The notes under the pieces: generated by a model | The model's input: the letters and a program-made list of their open reading frames with translations, nothing else | Told to the model about the DNA's origin: nothing | The model's database searches: none | Shown here: positions 8,457-16,703 of the stretch, one piece after another | How the letters are laid out: each line of letters opens with the position of its first letter | Position numbering within the stretch: position 1 is the stretch's first letter | Origin: Cenarchaeum symbiosum A | Lineage (GTDB): Archaea; Thermoproteota; Nitrososphaeria; Nitrososphaerales; Nitrosopumilaceae | Assembly: GCA_000200715.1 (NCBI GenBank) | Contig: DP000238.1 | Coordinates: 1,414,009 to 1,478,008 of the forward strand | DNA: 64,000 bases | Direction: 5' to 3' | Program-made: the position numbers and the translations under genes

Positions 8457-8620
8457 GATTAGAATAAGTGATTTTTACTTATAAAGATGTTGTACGATTG
8501 ATCCATTATTGTATACAAGTTGATCTTTTGGGCATAAAACCTGCGATATTTGCAGCTTATCCGCCCCGGGATATATTCCACCGCAAGGGTTTACAAGTGA
8601 ATGGCACCAAAGGAACCGGT

Positions 8621-9241
8621 ATGGCCGATCTTATCGAGGTGGTGGCAGAGCTCTCATACCTAGGGATATTCCCGGTGCTAGTAGCGCTCAACGCCGTCCC
8701 GATTCTTGTGCCGCCCACGTGGATCATCCTGTCGTCATTTTACGCAGTGGACCCGACGCTCGACCCGCTGGCGCTGGCGCTGGTGGGCGCCACCGCGGCG
8801 ACCATAGGCAGGCTCGTCCTCAAGCAGACAAGCGGGCTGTTCAGGAGGTTCGCGGGCCCAGAACAGGAGGCCAACCTTGACGCGATAGGCGGATACCTCG
8901 GCAAAAAAAGGTACGGGTACGCCCTGGCCTCGTTTCTCTTTGCGTCTACACCTCTGCCGAGCAACATGCTCTTTGTCGCATACGGCCTGATGAAGGCCCG
9001 CGGGGCCGCGTTATACGCCGGCTTCTGGGCGGGCAGGGCGATCTCATATTATGTCATGATATCCGTGGCAGAAGTGGTGCTGCTTCCCCTGCTGGATCTC
9101 TTCGAGGACAGGCTGGTGGGCATACTGGTGGCCGACGGCATGGGGGTGGCCCTGGTGGTGCTCTTCGCATGCATAAACTGGAAGCTGCTCATAACCAAGA
9201 AAAGGATAGGCTTTACAAGGCCCAAGCTCTGGAGGCTCTAG
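8621..9241 (+). CDS. DedA/VTT-like integral membrane protein
   Basis: A 206-residue membrane protein with about four to five hydrophobic helices. Features recalling the DedA/SNARE-associated (VTT) fold are the re-entrant-like segment around PPTWIILSSFYAV and the helix pair FLFASTPLPSNMLFVAYGLM followed by GRAISYY. Family placement is moderate. DedA proteins act in lipid scrambling or membrane homeostasis. The frame opens at 8468, but MADLIEVVAELS from the ATG at 8621 is the first plausible start; the upstream part is AT-rich promoter sequence. The last four bases overlap the convergent gene at 9238. Confidence 0.65.
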   Translation: MADLIEVVAELSYLGIFPVLVALNAVPILVPPTWIILSSFYAVDPTLDPLALALVGATAATIGRLVLKQTSGLFRRFAGPEQEANLDAIGGYLGKKRYGYALASFLFASTPLPSNMLFVAYGLMKARGAALYAGFWAGRAISYYVMISVAEVVLLPLLDLFEDRLVGILVADGMGVALVVLFACINWKLLITKKRIGFTRPKLWRL

Positions 9242-9549
9242 CCGTAGTCGATGTACCTTTTGTATCTTTTTTCTATCTCGCCGTTCTCGCCAGCTATTAC
9301 CCTCTTGGCCTCTGCCCCGGAGCGGCCCCGGATGTACTTGTTCATCTCGGCAAACTCTTCTGTATCACCGTAGGCAGAGTAAAGTGGCTCAAGCAGGGCC
9401 ATGTATTCTGCAACCTTGGCCCGGAACTCTTCGGCAGACGGGCGCTTGTTTCCGTTTAATCTGAACCAGACCGAGGCCCAGCTGGCCCCTGCCACGTGCG
9501 GCAGCAGGTCAAATGCGCGCTCGATCTCAAATCGATCGTCGTCCCTCAT
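9238..9549 (-). CDS. Conserved hypothetical protein, last gene of the hem cluster
   Basis: A soluble, charged 103-residue protein (MRDDDRFEIERAFDLLPHV at the start) with no cysteine motif or membrane helix. I do not recognise the family. Its ATG at 9549 lies 23 bases inside the end of hemB, so it is translationally coupled and very likely in the hemA-hemB transcript. A role in tetrapyrrole metabolism is suggested only by position. Its own 3' end overlaps the convergent membrane-protein gene by four bases. Confidence 0.7.
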   Translation of the reverse strand: MRDDDRFEIERAFDLLPHVAGASWASVWFRLNGNKRPSAEEFRAKVAEYMALLEPLYSAYGDTEEFAEMNKYIRGRSGAEAKRVIAGENGEIEKRYKRYIDYG

Positions 9550-10516
9550 TTTGGATCATGCCTGCCGCTAACTTTGCAAAGTATGTAACTATCATGTCGG
9601 CGCCCGCCCTCTTTATCGAGTGGAGTATCTCGCGGACCATGTCTTCTTCCCTCATCCAGCCCTGCATGGATGCCGCCTTGACCAGCGCATACTCCCCCGA
9701 GACGCTGTATGCCGCAACCGGGACGTCAAAGCGCCTCCTAGTCTCAGCTATGAGGTCAAGGTATGCAAGCGCCGGCTTTATCATTACTATATCGGCGCCC
9801 TCCTCGATGTCTGCTGCCACCTCCCTTATCGGCTCGCGCGAGCCCGTATACGGCGTCTGGTACGTCCTCCTGTCCCCGAACTTTGGCGCACAGTCCGCCG
9901 CGTCGCGAAACGGCGCATAGAACGCCGAGCTGTGCTTTGCAGAATGGGGCATTGTGGAGACGCCACTGTGCCCCGCAGAATCCAGCGCGGACCTTATCGC
10001 GGCCACCTGCCCGTCCATCATGGCCGACGGCGAGATCACGTCCGCCCCCGCGCCCGCCAGGCTCACCGCAATCCTGGACAGCGCGGCCAGGCTGGAATCG
10101 TTGTCGACAATCCCGTCCCGGACCAGCCCGCAGTGGCCCGACGTGGTATAGTGGCAGAGGCAGGCGTCGGCCATTATCACCATGTCCTTGCATGCGTCAC
10201 GGACGGCAGGTATCGCCTTTTGGACAATCCCGTCCCGCTGGGAGGCGGCAGAACCCTCGTCATCCTTGTTCTCGGGTATCCCAAAGAGCATCACGGCACG
10301 TATACCCAGGGCCGATATCCTCTCAATTTCGGCAGCCAGGCCCGATAGCGGCAGCCTCTCCATGCCGGGCATCGAGCCGACGCTGCTCTGCTCCCCGGAT
10401 TCCTGCACGAATACAGGGCAGATGAGGTCGTCTACGGATACCGACGTCTCGCGGACCAGCGCCCGCATGCCCTCTGACCGCCTGAGCCTCCGGAGGCGCA
10501 CGGCAGGAAAAGTCAT
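9527..10516 (-). CDS. hemB: Delta-aminolevulinic acid dehydratase (porphobilinogen synthase)
   Basis: Condenses two 5-aminolevulinate molecules into porphobilinogen, the second committed step of tetrapyrrole synthesis. The zinc-site cysteines are in ADACLCHYTTSGHCG. The two active-site lysines are in PHSAKHSSAFYAPFRDA and MIKPALAYLDLI. The 329-residue length is normal. The ATG at 10516 (MTFPAVRLRRLRRSEG) is preceded by a TATA-like box (GATTATATTTG on the minus strand, about 10536-10546), so hemB may have its own promoter just after the hemA stop. The 3' end overlaps a small unknown gene by 23 bases. Confidence 0.97.
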   Translation of the reverse strand: MTFPAVRLRRLRRSEGMRALVRETSVSVDDLICPVFVQESGEQSSVGSMPGMERLPLSGLAAEIERISALGIRAVMLFGIPENKDDEGSAASQRDGIVQKAIPAVRDACKDMVIMADACLCHYTTSGHCGLVRDGIVDNDSSLAALSRIAVSLAGAGADVISPSAMMDGQVAAIRSALDSAGHSGVSTMPHSAKHSSAFYAPFRDAADCAPKFGDRRTYQTPYTGSREPIREVAADIEEGADIVMIKPALAYLDLIAETRRRFDVPVAAYSVSGEYALVKAASMQGWMREEDMVREILHSIKRAGADMIVTYFAKLAAGMIQNEGRRSI

Positions 10517-10547
10517 GCGCCTGCAAGCCCCTCCTTCAAATATAATC

Positions 10548-11801
10548 CTAGCCGGGCCGCCGGTAGTCAAAGAGCCGGGCTGCAGCATCTACTACGTCCG
10601 CGTCGCCCTCTTCGGAGGCGCGCCGGAGGTTGTTCATGGGAGCAGACATGATGCTCTCTACCAACGCCCGGGTCAGGTCGTCTATCACTTTCGCGTCATT
10701 CCCGCCTATGTTTCCGAGCATCTGCAGGGCCTTTGCAAGCTCGCGCCTGCGGAGCGCGTCGGCCTCCTTGAAGGCCGCCTCCGCTATGGGCTCGGCATCG
10801 AGCCTGTTCATCGCTGCCTCCATGACCGGGACCTCGCCGCTTATCATCTGCTCGACCTTGCCGACGCTGCTCATCCTGTTCCGCATGTTCTTGGACACCA
10901 TCTCGGCTATCTGGTCGAGGTTCATCAGTTTTATCCCGCCGAGCGTGGCCACCTTTTCGTCGACGGTCCGCGGGTTCGACAGGTCGAGGATCATCATGCC
11001 GCCGCGGGATTCCAGCACCTCCGATATCTTGTCGTATGTGACTAAAAAGTACGGCGCCCCCGTGGCCACAAACAATACATCGTACCCGCCAAAGCCGTCG
11101 AGCACATCCTCGAAGAGCACGGGGCTGCCGCCCATCGCCGAGCAGAACGCCTGCGAGCGCTGCAGCGTCCTGCTGGCCACGGAAAAGTCGTACCCCCTCT
11201 TGCCGAGCGACTTTGCCACAAGGGTGGAGACCTCCCCCGTGCCGATTAACAGTATGCTCCTCGAGTGCAGGTCGTCCATGTTCTCCTCTACCAGCCTGAC
11301 TGCCATCGAGCCTACCGAGACGCCGCCGCTGCCTATCCCCGTCGAGTTCCTTATGCGGGTCCCCGAGCGTATGGCCCGGTCGAATAGCGTGTTGAGCCGC
11401 CTGCCCGACGCGCCCGACGTGCGGGCGGATGTGATGGCGTTTTTGACCTGGCCTAGTATCTGCTCCTCTCCCACCACCATAGAGTCAAGGCCGGACGTCA
11501 GGCGGAGCAGGTGCTCGAGCACCTCGCCGCCGCCGGATGACTCCAGGTGCCCCCCGAACAGGGATTCATCTATGCCGGCAAGCGACGCCCACGTGCGCCT
11601 TATGCTGCCCATGTCGGGGCTCGCCGAGGCGCCAAAGAGCTCGACGCGGTTGCACGTCTGCACTATCACGCATTCGTCTAGGCCCGAGCCCGCCCGGAAG
11701 CCCTCGAGCGCGGCGCCTACATCCCTGAAGGTGAACCGCTCGAGCGCGTGGACCGGCGAGTTGTGGAAGGTCACGCGCGCGTTTATCAGGCCCGGGATCA
11801 T
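10548..11801 (-). CDS. hemA: Glutamyl-tRNA reductase
   Basis: NADPH-dependent reduction of glutamyl-tRNA to glutamate-1-semialdehyde, the entry to the C5 tetrapyrrole pathway. The catalytic cysteine is in VQTCNRVELF, followed by the GEEQILGQVK signature and the nucleotide-binding segment SILLIGTGEVSTLVAKSLG. The product is 417 residues from the ATG at 11801, which overlaps the upstream stop codon as ATGA. A GTG six bases earlier is also possible. The gene sits between precorrin-2 dehydrogenase and hemB in one operon. No glutamate-1-semialdehyde aminotransferase (hemL) lies in the window. Confidence 0.96.
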   Translation of the reverse strand: MIPGLINARVTFHNSPVHALERFTFRDVGAALEGFRAGSGLDECVIVQTCNRVELFGASASPDMGSIRRTWASLAGIDESLFGGHLESSGGGEVLEHLLRLTSGLDSMVVGEEQILGQVKNAITSARTSGASGRRLNTLFDRAIRSGTRIRNSTGIGSGGVSVGSMAVRLVEENMDDLHSRSILLIGTGEVSTLVAKSLGKRGYDFSVASRTLQRSQAFCSAMGGSPVLFEDVLDGFGGYDVLFVATGAPYFLVTYDKISEVLESRGGMMILDLSNPRTVDEKVATLGGIKLMNLDQIAEMVSKNMRNRMSSVGKVEQMISGEVPVMEAAMNRLDAEPIAEAAFKEADALRRRELAKALQMLGNIGGNDAKVIDDLTRALVESIMSAPMNNLRRASEEGDADVVDAAARLFDYRRPG

Positions 11802-12451
11802 CGCCACCCGTCCAGCATGACTGCCGCCCTCTCCCTGGCCATGTCAAGCCTGTCGTCTCGTATCAGCTGCATTATACGGTCGTCGTTGATTATAGAGTAC
11901 ATGTATTTTTTGCGCCCCTCCTGGGAGCCTATCCTCTTTTTTGCCTCGCCGCGCATGCTGTCTTGCAGGCGTATCTGGAGTATGTCCTCCCGCTTTATCG
12001 TGCTCCTGAATATCCTCTCGGCCTCCTGCCTTATCTTGCGCGCCATCGCGGGGCTCCTGCCGCCTGTCGAGACTGCCACCTGTACTGTATCCTCTATGTT
12101 GATTACTGACGGGTGCGCAAAGTCGCTCGATTCCGGGTCGTCTGACGCATACGCCAGGCATCCAGCCGCCCGGGCCTTGCTGACTATCTCCCTGTTCAGG
12201 TCCCGGTCGTCCGTTGTCGCCATTACCACGCGCGGCGCGTACCCGGACAGGAATCCGGCATCCTCCAGCGACGACTGCTGCAGCCTGACCCGCCCGTCCA
12301 GGGCGTACTCCTCCATCCGGGGCCCAAACTCCCTGCTGACCACCAGTATTTTGCAGTCCTGGGTGAGCAGCGACTTTACCTTCTTCTGTCCCTCGGCCCC
12401 CGCACCAACCACGATGACAAGGCCCCCCTTGAGGTGCAGGTCTACAATCAT
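11798..12451 (-). CDS. Precorrin-2 dehydrogenase / siroheme ferrochelatase-like (Met8/CysG-N family)
   Basis: NAD-dependent oxidation of precorrin-2 to sirohydrochlorin, with possible iron insertion, feeding siroheme or cobalamin. The Rossmann signature is VIVVGAGAEGQKKVKSLL, and the family motif continues in VVMATTDDRDLNREIV and INIEDTVQVAVSTGGRSPA. The 217-residue length fits the single-domain Met8 type. It is the first gene of the hem operon: a strong TATA-like box lies about 25 bases before the ATG, and its stop overlaps the hemA start. A cbiH gene at 32 kb shows that corrin synthesis is also present. Confidence 0.9.
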   Translation of the reverse strand: MIVDLHLKGGLVIVVGAGAEGQKKVKSLLTQDCKILVVSREFGPRMEEYALDGRVRLQQSSLEDAGFLSGYAPRVVMATTDDRDLNREIVSKARAAGCLAYASDDPESSDFAHPSVINIEDTVQVAVSTGGRSPAMARKIRQEAERIFRSTIKREDILQIRLQDSMRGEAKKRIGSQEGRKKYMYSIINDDRIMQLIRDDRLDMARERAAVMLDGWR

Positions 12452-12470
12452 CGATCCGGCAACCCGGATT

Positions 12471-12482
12471 TTCTATTTATAA
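12471..12482 (-). promoter_or_regulatory. TATA-like promoter of the hem operon
   Basis: The minus-strand sequence TTATAAATAG lies about 25 bases before the ATG at 12451, consistent with leaderless transcription of the precorrin-2 dehydrogenase-hemA-hemB genes. Confidence 0.65.
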
Positions 12483-12739
12483 CTATAATCCGGGGCACGG
12501 TGCAGGTGTTTGCGCCACGCCCGGATTTGTCGGCACCCGGCCGGAGGTTCGACGTAGTGTGATCGCATTCGGCCCCCGGCAGCAGTCTGCAGTGTTCAAA
12601 AGGATGTTCGCCGGCTAACTGCCTGGCCGGCCTGTCTTTGCCCGGTTTTGCGTCAAGAATATCCGATTATGAGGACAAGGTAATAACCCCCGATATCCGG
12701 AATCTATTCAGGACCTGGAAATGTAGAGGATATGGGCTC

Positions 12740-12925
12740 TCCAAAACCGCGGATCTTCTCTTAAATTAGTTCAAAGTGCGGATCTGTCCGGCTCCACCGG
12801 TCAACTGTGCAGAATCGCGGTCAAAATCAGCCCTCTGGCCGATTCCAACTCACTGCAGAATCGCGGACAAATGCCGGTCCCTCCGGACCGACTGCCCGAG
12901 GCAAGCATGATGGCACCTAAACTCC
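12740..12925 (+). repeat. Long inverted repeat, left arm
   Basis: Read forward, this segment aligns with the reverse complement of 13920-14055. Shared blocks are AAAACCGCGGATCTTCTCTT, GCGGATCTRTCCG, CAGAATCG.G.(T/A)CAAAATCAGCC and ACCGACTGC..GAGGCAAGCATG. The left arm carries about 50 extra bases that look like an internal duplication of the CAGAATCGCGG block. Confidence 0.7.
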
Positions 12926-12929
12926 GGAT

Positions 12930-13079
12930 CCGGGAAAGGCACTATCGGCGGGGGCGCATTCCTTCCATCAAAAGGGCGTTTATATCCCGGCAAAGGCGTG
13001 GTCTGAAGTCATAAATGCCCTGAAAAGGCAGATTAAGCCACTAGGTGTAAAAATAACCATGGAGAGTAACAAGGCGTGA
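12930..13079 (+). pseudogene. 3' remnant of a small gene (no start codon left)
   Basis: The reading frame ending at TGA 13077-13079 is protein-like over its last 45 codons (KGVYIPAKAWSEVINALKRQ, then IKPLGVKITMESNKA), but it is closed upstream by a stop near 12925 and has no usable start. The stop overlaps the GTG of the next small ORF as GTGA, the spacing typical of a real operon. This looks like the tail of a decayed gene. Family unknown. Confidence 0.35.
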
Positions 13080-13237
13080 CAGACAAAGAGGATCTTGACA
13101 TCCTGAATAAGGCGTTCCCAGACGACGGCGTGGATCCTCACATGGAGGCCATGTTGGCCGCGAATAAAAAACTCATCGAGGAATGTCGGCGAAGGAGACG
13201 CTATTCGTGTATAAAAAAATCTGTCGCCGATCCCTAA
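13076..13237 (+). CDS. Small ORF in a decayed operon, 53 aa
   Basis: Starts at GTG 13076 in a four-base overlap with the upstream remnant and encodes MTDKEDLDILNKAFPDDGVD followed by a helical, then strongly basic, C-terminus (ECRRRRRYSC). A better-looking frame begins inside it at ATG 13183, so the true product may end earlier. I do not recognise it. The set of three overlapping mini-ORFs resembles a toxin-antitoxin-sized operon in decay, but no known toxin fold is identifiable. Confidence 0.35.
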   Translation: MTDKEDLDILNKAFPDDGVDPHMEAMLAANKKLIEECRRRRRYSCIKKSVADP

Positions 13238-13343
13238 CTGCCCCCGACTTTAAGGAGCATCCCCGCGATGGCAAATTTACCTAGAGTGGTGTAAAGAGTA
13301 TGGGGAAATGCGCGATATTTTGAAGGGAAGCGGCTTGATCTAA
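13183..13343 (+). pseudogene. Small gene with a one-base frameshift
   Basis: From ATG 13183 the frame reads MSAKETLFVYKKICRRSLTA and then PDFKEHPRDGK before a stop at 13282-13284. If one A is restored in the AAA run at 13273-13275, it continues as IYLEWCKEYGEMRDILKGSG and ends LI at TAA 13341-13343. The continuity of sensible coding across one missing base suggests a recently broken gene of about 53 codons. Function unknown. Confidence 0.4.
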
Positions 13344-13748
13344 ATTCCACAATTATCATCTTTTTGTATATCGATAGATGTCGGTACGATCATTCCAGAC
13401 CTGAAAGATCGAATAGGAGGCGTTCCATTCTACGGCTTTAACACCGTATAGCCAGATACGACGGGGCAGGAAGTCCCCCAGGCTGTGTGTTGGTCCTGAA
13501 ATCACCCCCCATCACATTTTTATTTCCATAGAATACGACCCTCTATGCTGTCAAGGCCGGGAAGTGCAGCACGGAATGGACCGTTCCATAGCGACCCGGA
13601 AGCCAGGAAGACGGCGTTGCGGGCCTGGAGTGTCTGTTGGCTACGTCCTCGCGTACGAGGAACCCCGCACGCCACCTCTATTACACGGCATAATGGACAT
13701 CCCATGTGCTGGGCCTGGTTGGTGCAGCAGTGTTGTAAAGCACGCCAT

Positions 13749-13808
13749 GATGTCCCCGGCTCCTGACATTTTTTGGGTCATGTCCCCGTAACTTAACAGA
13801 GCCGATCG
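13749..13808 (+). repeat. Direct repeat, copy 1
   Basis: About 60 bases aligning with 14680-14741 in the same orientation. Shared core: ATGTCCNCGGCTC, then CTTTTTGGG.CATG, then CTAACAGAGCC or CTTAACAGAGCC. Confidence 0.6.
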
Positions 13809-13919
13809 AATGTCTGGGGAATCTCCCAAATTGGTACTCTATACGGCCGAAGACAGGGGGCCTGACGCCGGTCCCAGCGTTACCCCGCCAAGAACGGCCC
13901 AGTGAGTGGCCGAGCCTTG

Positions 13920-14055
13920 GGATTTAGATGTCGTCATGCTTGCCTCATGCAGTCGGTCAGGAGAGGCTGATTTTGGTCACGATTCTGGACAGTGAGCCGG
14001 AGGGGCGGATAGATCCGCGCTTTGGCCATATTCAAGAGAAGATCCGCGGTTTTGA
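13920..14055 (-). repeat. Long inverted repeat, right arm
   Basis: The reverse complement matches 12740-12925 in ordered blocks, including the 20-base AAAACCGCGGATCTTCTCTT. It directly abuts a second repeat family at 14061-14147, so the two together form a composite element read on the minus strand. Confidence 0.7.
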
Positions 14056-14060
14056 ACAGA

Positions 14061-14147
14061 GTCAGGATATGGACTCTGGTAAGTCTCCGGGTGGTTTTAC
14101 TGCACTGCTAAGTTCGGGTGTTTTCCATGCCTGTGGGTAATATTCTC
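14061..14147 (-). repeat. 85-bp repeat, inverted copy
   Basis: On the minus strand it reads GAGAATATTACCCACAGGCA... and aligns over about 85 bases with the plus-strand copy at 14748-14832 (ACTTARCAGTGCAGT and GAGACTTACCAGAG-type blocks). A partial third copy (CTCGGAGACTTACCAGAGCA) lies at about 14398-14417. Confidence 0.75.
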
Positions 14148-14460
14148 TTAAAGGAGGCGTGTTTGAAGAAAAGAATGATCGCTCGCAGATGTGGGCATAC
14201 CGTCCTTGTGTGGAGTCTGCGAGCACGTTCTGTGTACAGCAGCCGTCGTCCCCGGGTATCCGGAGAAAACCATGTCCACTCAGGATTCCGTTTATCACGC
14301 CTTACAGTTCTCTGCGGAACCATGTCTTTGGAATCCCCCGTACAGATTACAAGTGAGCCGGATGTGCGAGCCTGATCCTTGTCGGGATGAAAACCACTCG
14401 GAGACTTACCAGAGCAACCATAAAACATGGTATAAATAATCACTAGACATTGTATATTCT

Positions 14461-14586
14461 ATGTATACGTGCGAAGATTGTGGTGCGCCGCTAGATAGCG
14501 AGCGTATGGCAGAATCAGACAAATATTCTCCAGAAGCAGGTAAATTTTGTATGGATTGTGTATTCAAAAATCCTAAAACCGAATAA
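14461..14586 (+). CDS. Tiny zinc-ribbon protein, 41 aa
   Basis: The sequence MYTCEDCGAPLDSERMAESD continues to FCMDCVFKNPKTE: two CxxC pairs 30 residues apart, a minimal zinc ribbon. A good TATA-like box (GGTATAAATAATC, 14428-14440) is spaced for leaderless initiation at the ATG at 14461. The gene is intact and AT-richer than its surroundings, and it sits between the two inverted copies of the 85-bp repeat, so it may be cargo of that element (inference). Function unknown; nucleic-acid or protein binding is likely from the fold. Confidence 0.65.
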   Translation: MYTCEDCGAPLDSERMAESDKYSPEAGKFCMDCVFKNPKTE

Positions 14587-14679
14587 CCGTACTCTTAAGT
14601 TACAGGTACGGCCATATTTTTGTTAAGCATTAGGGACATGGTCAAGTCTCCTTAAATATTGTCAGGCACCAGAAAATAT

Positions 14680-14741
14680 TTCATGTCCACGGCTCAACAC
14701 TTTTTGGGCCATGCCACCTCAACCTAACAGAGCCAGAGCCG
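14680..14741 (+). repeat. Direct repeat, copy 2
   Basis: Matches 13749-13808 in the same orientation and leads directly into the 85-bp repeat at 14748. The two families are therefore adjacent here. Confidence 0.6.
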
Positions 14742-14747
14742 TCATTA

Positions 14748-14832
14748 GAGAACATTATCCACAGGCACGAAAACACTCGTACTTAACAGTGCAGTGAAAC
14801 TGCCCGCAGACTTACCAGAGCAAGGATATGGC
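14748..14832 (+). repeat. 85-bp repeat, forward copy
   Basis: Reads GAGAACATTATCCACAGGCA onward and is the inverted partner of 14061-14147. It ends just before the TATA-like sequence GTTATATGAG (14835-14844) of the next small gene, so it may supply its upstream region. Confidence 0.75.
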
Positions 14833-14867
14833 ATGGTTATATGAGAGGGGAGGGTGTTAGAAAATGC

Positions 14868-15089
14868 ATGGAACTAAAAGATAGTATGGGATTTGCCAAG
14901 TGGGGCTTCGGCCCCGGTGGCAGGACCCTGCAAGCCATTAAATTATTAAAACAAAAGGCCCGCCGGCGCTGTGCCGGGGAGACCTATGCGGAGCTCATGC
15001 GCACAACCTGCGGGGAGCGCAGGGAAGTAGATGCTGCAGAAGTTATCGTAAAAAAATACAGGGAGGTGGCACATCTTGTCAGAGCATGA
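14868..15089 (+). CDS. Hypothetical protein, 73 aa, first of a small operon
   Basis: A basic small protein starting MELKDSMGFAKWGFGPGGRT with two cysteines and several Arg/Lys clusters (KQKARRRC). The frame is open from ATG 14841, but a TATA-like GTTATATGAG at 14835-14844 favours the ATG at 14868. I do not recognise the family. The stop overlaps the next gene's TTG start region by 14 bases, so the two are coupled. It lies at the edge of the repeat-rich region and may belong to the same accessory island. Confidence 0.5.
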   Translation: MELKDSMGFAKWGFGPGGRTLQAIKLLKQKARRRCAGETYAELMRTTCGERREVDAAEVIVKKYREVAHLVRA

Positions 15090-15345
15090 CTGCATAATGC
15101 TGCTGGACGGAAATTATCTAGAGGTGGATGACCTGTCCAAGACCGTCCATATAGTAGCACAGATAGGGGACAAATGGATAAGCCGCCGGGTGGTTCCAGG
15201 AAATCCGAATCCCATGGCAGTTGCGTACAGGCCTGATCATGAGGAATTTGAGAGAAGGTGGGAGGATGTTCCCGGGCTTGCCTCATACGTTGATGCCAAG
15301 TCCTCAAATTCCGACGAGAGTCCGGAAGATGCTCGGGCCCCCTGA
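15076..15345 (+). CDS. Hypothetical protein, 89 aa, second of a small operon
   Basis: An acidic soluble protein beginning MSEHDCIMLLDGNYLEVDDL if it starts at TTG 15076. An ATG at 15097 is the alternative and would remove seven residues. A beta-rich N-terminal half (DDLSKTVHIVAQIGDKWISR) is followed by a polar tail (SSNSDESPEDARAP). No family recognised. It overlaps the upstream basic protein; a basic/acidic coupled pair could be interacting partners, which is inference only. Confidence 0.5.
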   Translation: MSEHDCIMLLDGNYLEVDDLSKTVHIVAQIGDKWISRRVVPGNPNPMAVAYRPDHEEFERRWEDVPGLASYVDAKSSNSDESPEDARAP

Positions 15346-15495
15346 TCCATGAAGTCGCGGGACTGCGCTTTCGGTGCTTGTCGGCCGGATGCAGCCCGCC
15401 TGCATGGACAAAACCCCGGTGCACGGTCTGGATGTTCTTTCTACACCGGGTGTCTGATTTCGTAAAGACTCTCACTGCACGGTAATGCGCACTAC

Positions 15496-16572
15496 CTAGG
15501 GGTTGATCACGGCGCGGCCGTTGATCTTCCGCGCCTTGAGATCGCCCAGCGCCTCGTTTGCCTCGTCCAGGCCGTACCGGCGGGTGATCTTGGGCTTTAT
15601 GATGCCCTTTCTTGCCAGCTCGACGAGCTCCTTCATGTCGGAGTAGCTGCCCGTGTAGGCGCCCTGGATGGTTATCGATTTGAGCGGTATAGTGACCAGT
15701 GAGAGCTCCATCTTGCCCCCAAAGAGTCCCACGAGAATAAGGCTGCCCCGCTTTCTGAGCACCGCAAGGCCCATCTGTGCCGTCTGCGGCGAGTTTACAA
15801 AGTCGATCACGCTCTCGGCGCCCTTGCCGTCGCACAGCGAGATGATCTTTTGCGCGGCGCTCCCGGAGCCTGCAGAGACCGAGCCTATCACGTTGGAGTT
15901 GACCACAAAGTCGGCGCCCATCTCGCGCGCCATCTTGAGCTTGTTGTCGTCAAGGTCCACGCAGATGATCTTGGCTTTTGTCACCGCCTTTGCTATCTGG
16001 ACACCCATGAGGCCCAGCCCGCCTGCCCCTATCACCACTATGAAGCCCGGCGAGGCGGCATCGGCCTTTTTTACCGAGTTGTACGCGGTGAGCGCGGCGC
16101 ACGCAAGCGAGGTGGCGCCGTCGGGGTCGATCCCGTCTATTCCCACAAGGTACCTGTAACTTGGGACCCGGACGAGCTCGGCATATCCGCCGTCCAGAAA
16201 GAGCCCCACGGATCCCGGCGTATCACAGAGGTTCTCGCTGCCTTCCCTGCACGCGGGGCACCTGCCGCAGCCGACCCATGGATAGATGAGCACCGGATCA
16301 CCCTTTGAGAACCCCTTTGCGTCGGGGCCCGCCTCGAGCACGGTGCCCGCTATCTCGTGCCCCGGCGTTACAGGATACTTTATCCCCCGGTCTGTAACCT
16401 TGAGGAACTCGCCGTCGCCCATGTCGTACCCGCCCTCCCAGAGGTGCAGGTCGCTGTGGCATACCCCGGCCGATGTGACCTTGACTATCACCTCTTCGCC
16501 GCGTGGCGAGGGGCTCTCAAGCTCGGATACCTCGAGCGGCTTGCCCGGTTCCATTATGCGCGCGGCCTTCAA
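15496..16572 (-). CDS. Zinc-dependent alcohol dehydrogenase (MDR family)
   Basis: A 358-residue medium-chain dehydrogenase. The catalytic zinc ligands are in AGVCHSDLH and TPGHEIAGT. The structural zinc tetrad is CGRCPACREGSENLC. The NAD(P) Rossmann motif is VVIGAGGLGLMGVQIAKA. The start is TTG at 16572 (MKAARIMEPGKPLEVSELES), supported by a TATA-like box (CTTATATTG on the minus strand, about 16595-16603). The substrate is not predictable from sequence; related archaeal enzymes oxidise primary or aromatic alcohols or reduce aldehydes. It stands alone with its own promoter. Confidence 0.93.
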   Translation of the reverse strand: MKAARIMEPGKPLEVSELESPSPRGEEVIVKVTSAGVCHSDLHLWEGGYDMGDGEFLKVTDRGIKYPVTPGHEIAGTVLEAGPDAKGFSKGDPVLIYPWVGCGRCPACREGSENLCDTPGSVGLFLDGGYAELVRVPSYRYLVGIDGIDPDGATSLACAALTAYNSVKKADAASPGFIVVIGAGGLGLMGVQIAKAVTKAKIICVDLDDNKLKMAREMGADFVVNSNVIGSVSAGSGSAAQKIISLCDGKGAESVIDFVNSPQTAQMGLAVLRKRGSLILVGLFGGKMELSLVTIPLKSITIQGAYTGSYSDMKELVELARKGIIKPKITRRYGLDEANEALGDLKARKINGRAVINP

Positions 16573-16703
16573 CGGGCGGGCTGACCCCGCCTAACAATAT
16601 AAGTTGTTGAGGGGCCCCGGCTGCTGCAGAGTCCTGCAGTGCATGAAATCCCGGCGCCGCGGGTGGCGGCAAGTGTTATTAGATTGTGTGGCGGACCTGC
16701 CGC

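Larger units (their letters stand above)
13344..14428. other. Gene-poor, repeat-rich decayed segment
   Basis: No intact gene is convincing here. A short frame ending at about 13450 (DLKDRIGGVPFYGFNTV) is protein-like but has no start. The rest contains arms of several dispersed repeats (13749-13808, 13920-14055, 14061-14147). Open frames of 60-110 codons on both strands lack promoters and typical composition. Confidence 0.45.

Noticed and set aside
10630-11820. 396-codon open frame on the plus strand
   Set aside because: Antisense to hemA, rich in Ser, Pro and Arg; the G+C-rich third positions of hemA create it.
14984-15835. 283-codon open frame on the minus strand
   Set aside because: It overlaps the small operon and the 3' part of the alcohol dehydrogenase in the wrong frame, with no recognisable domain.
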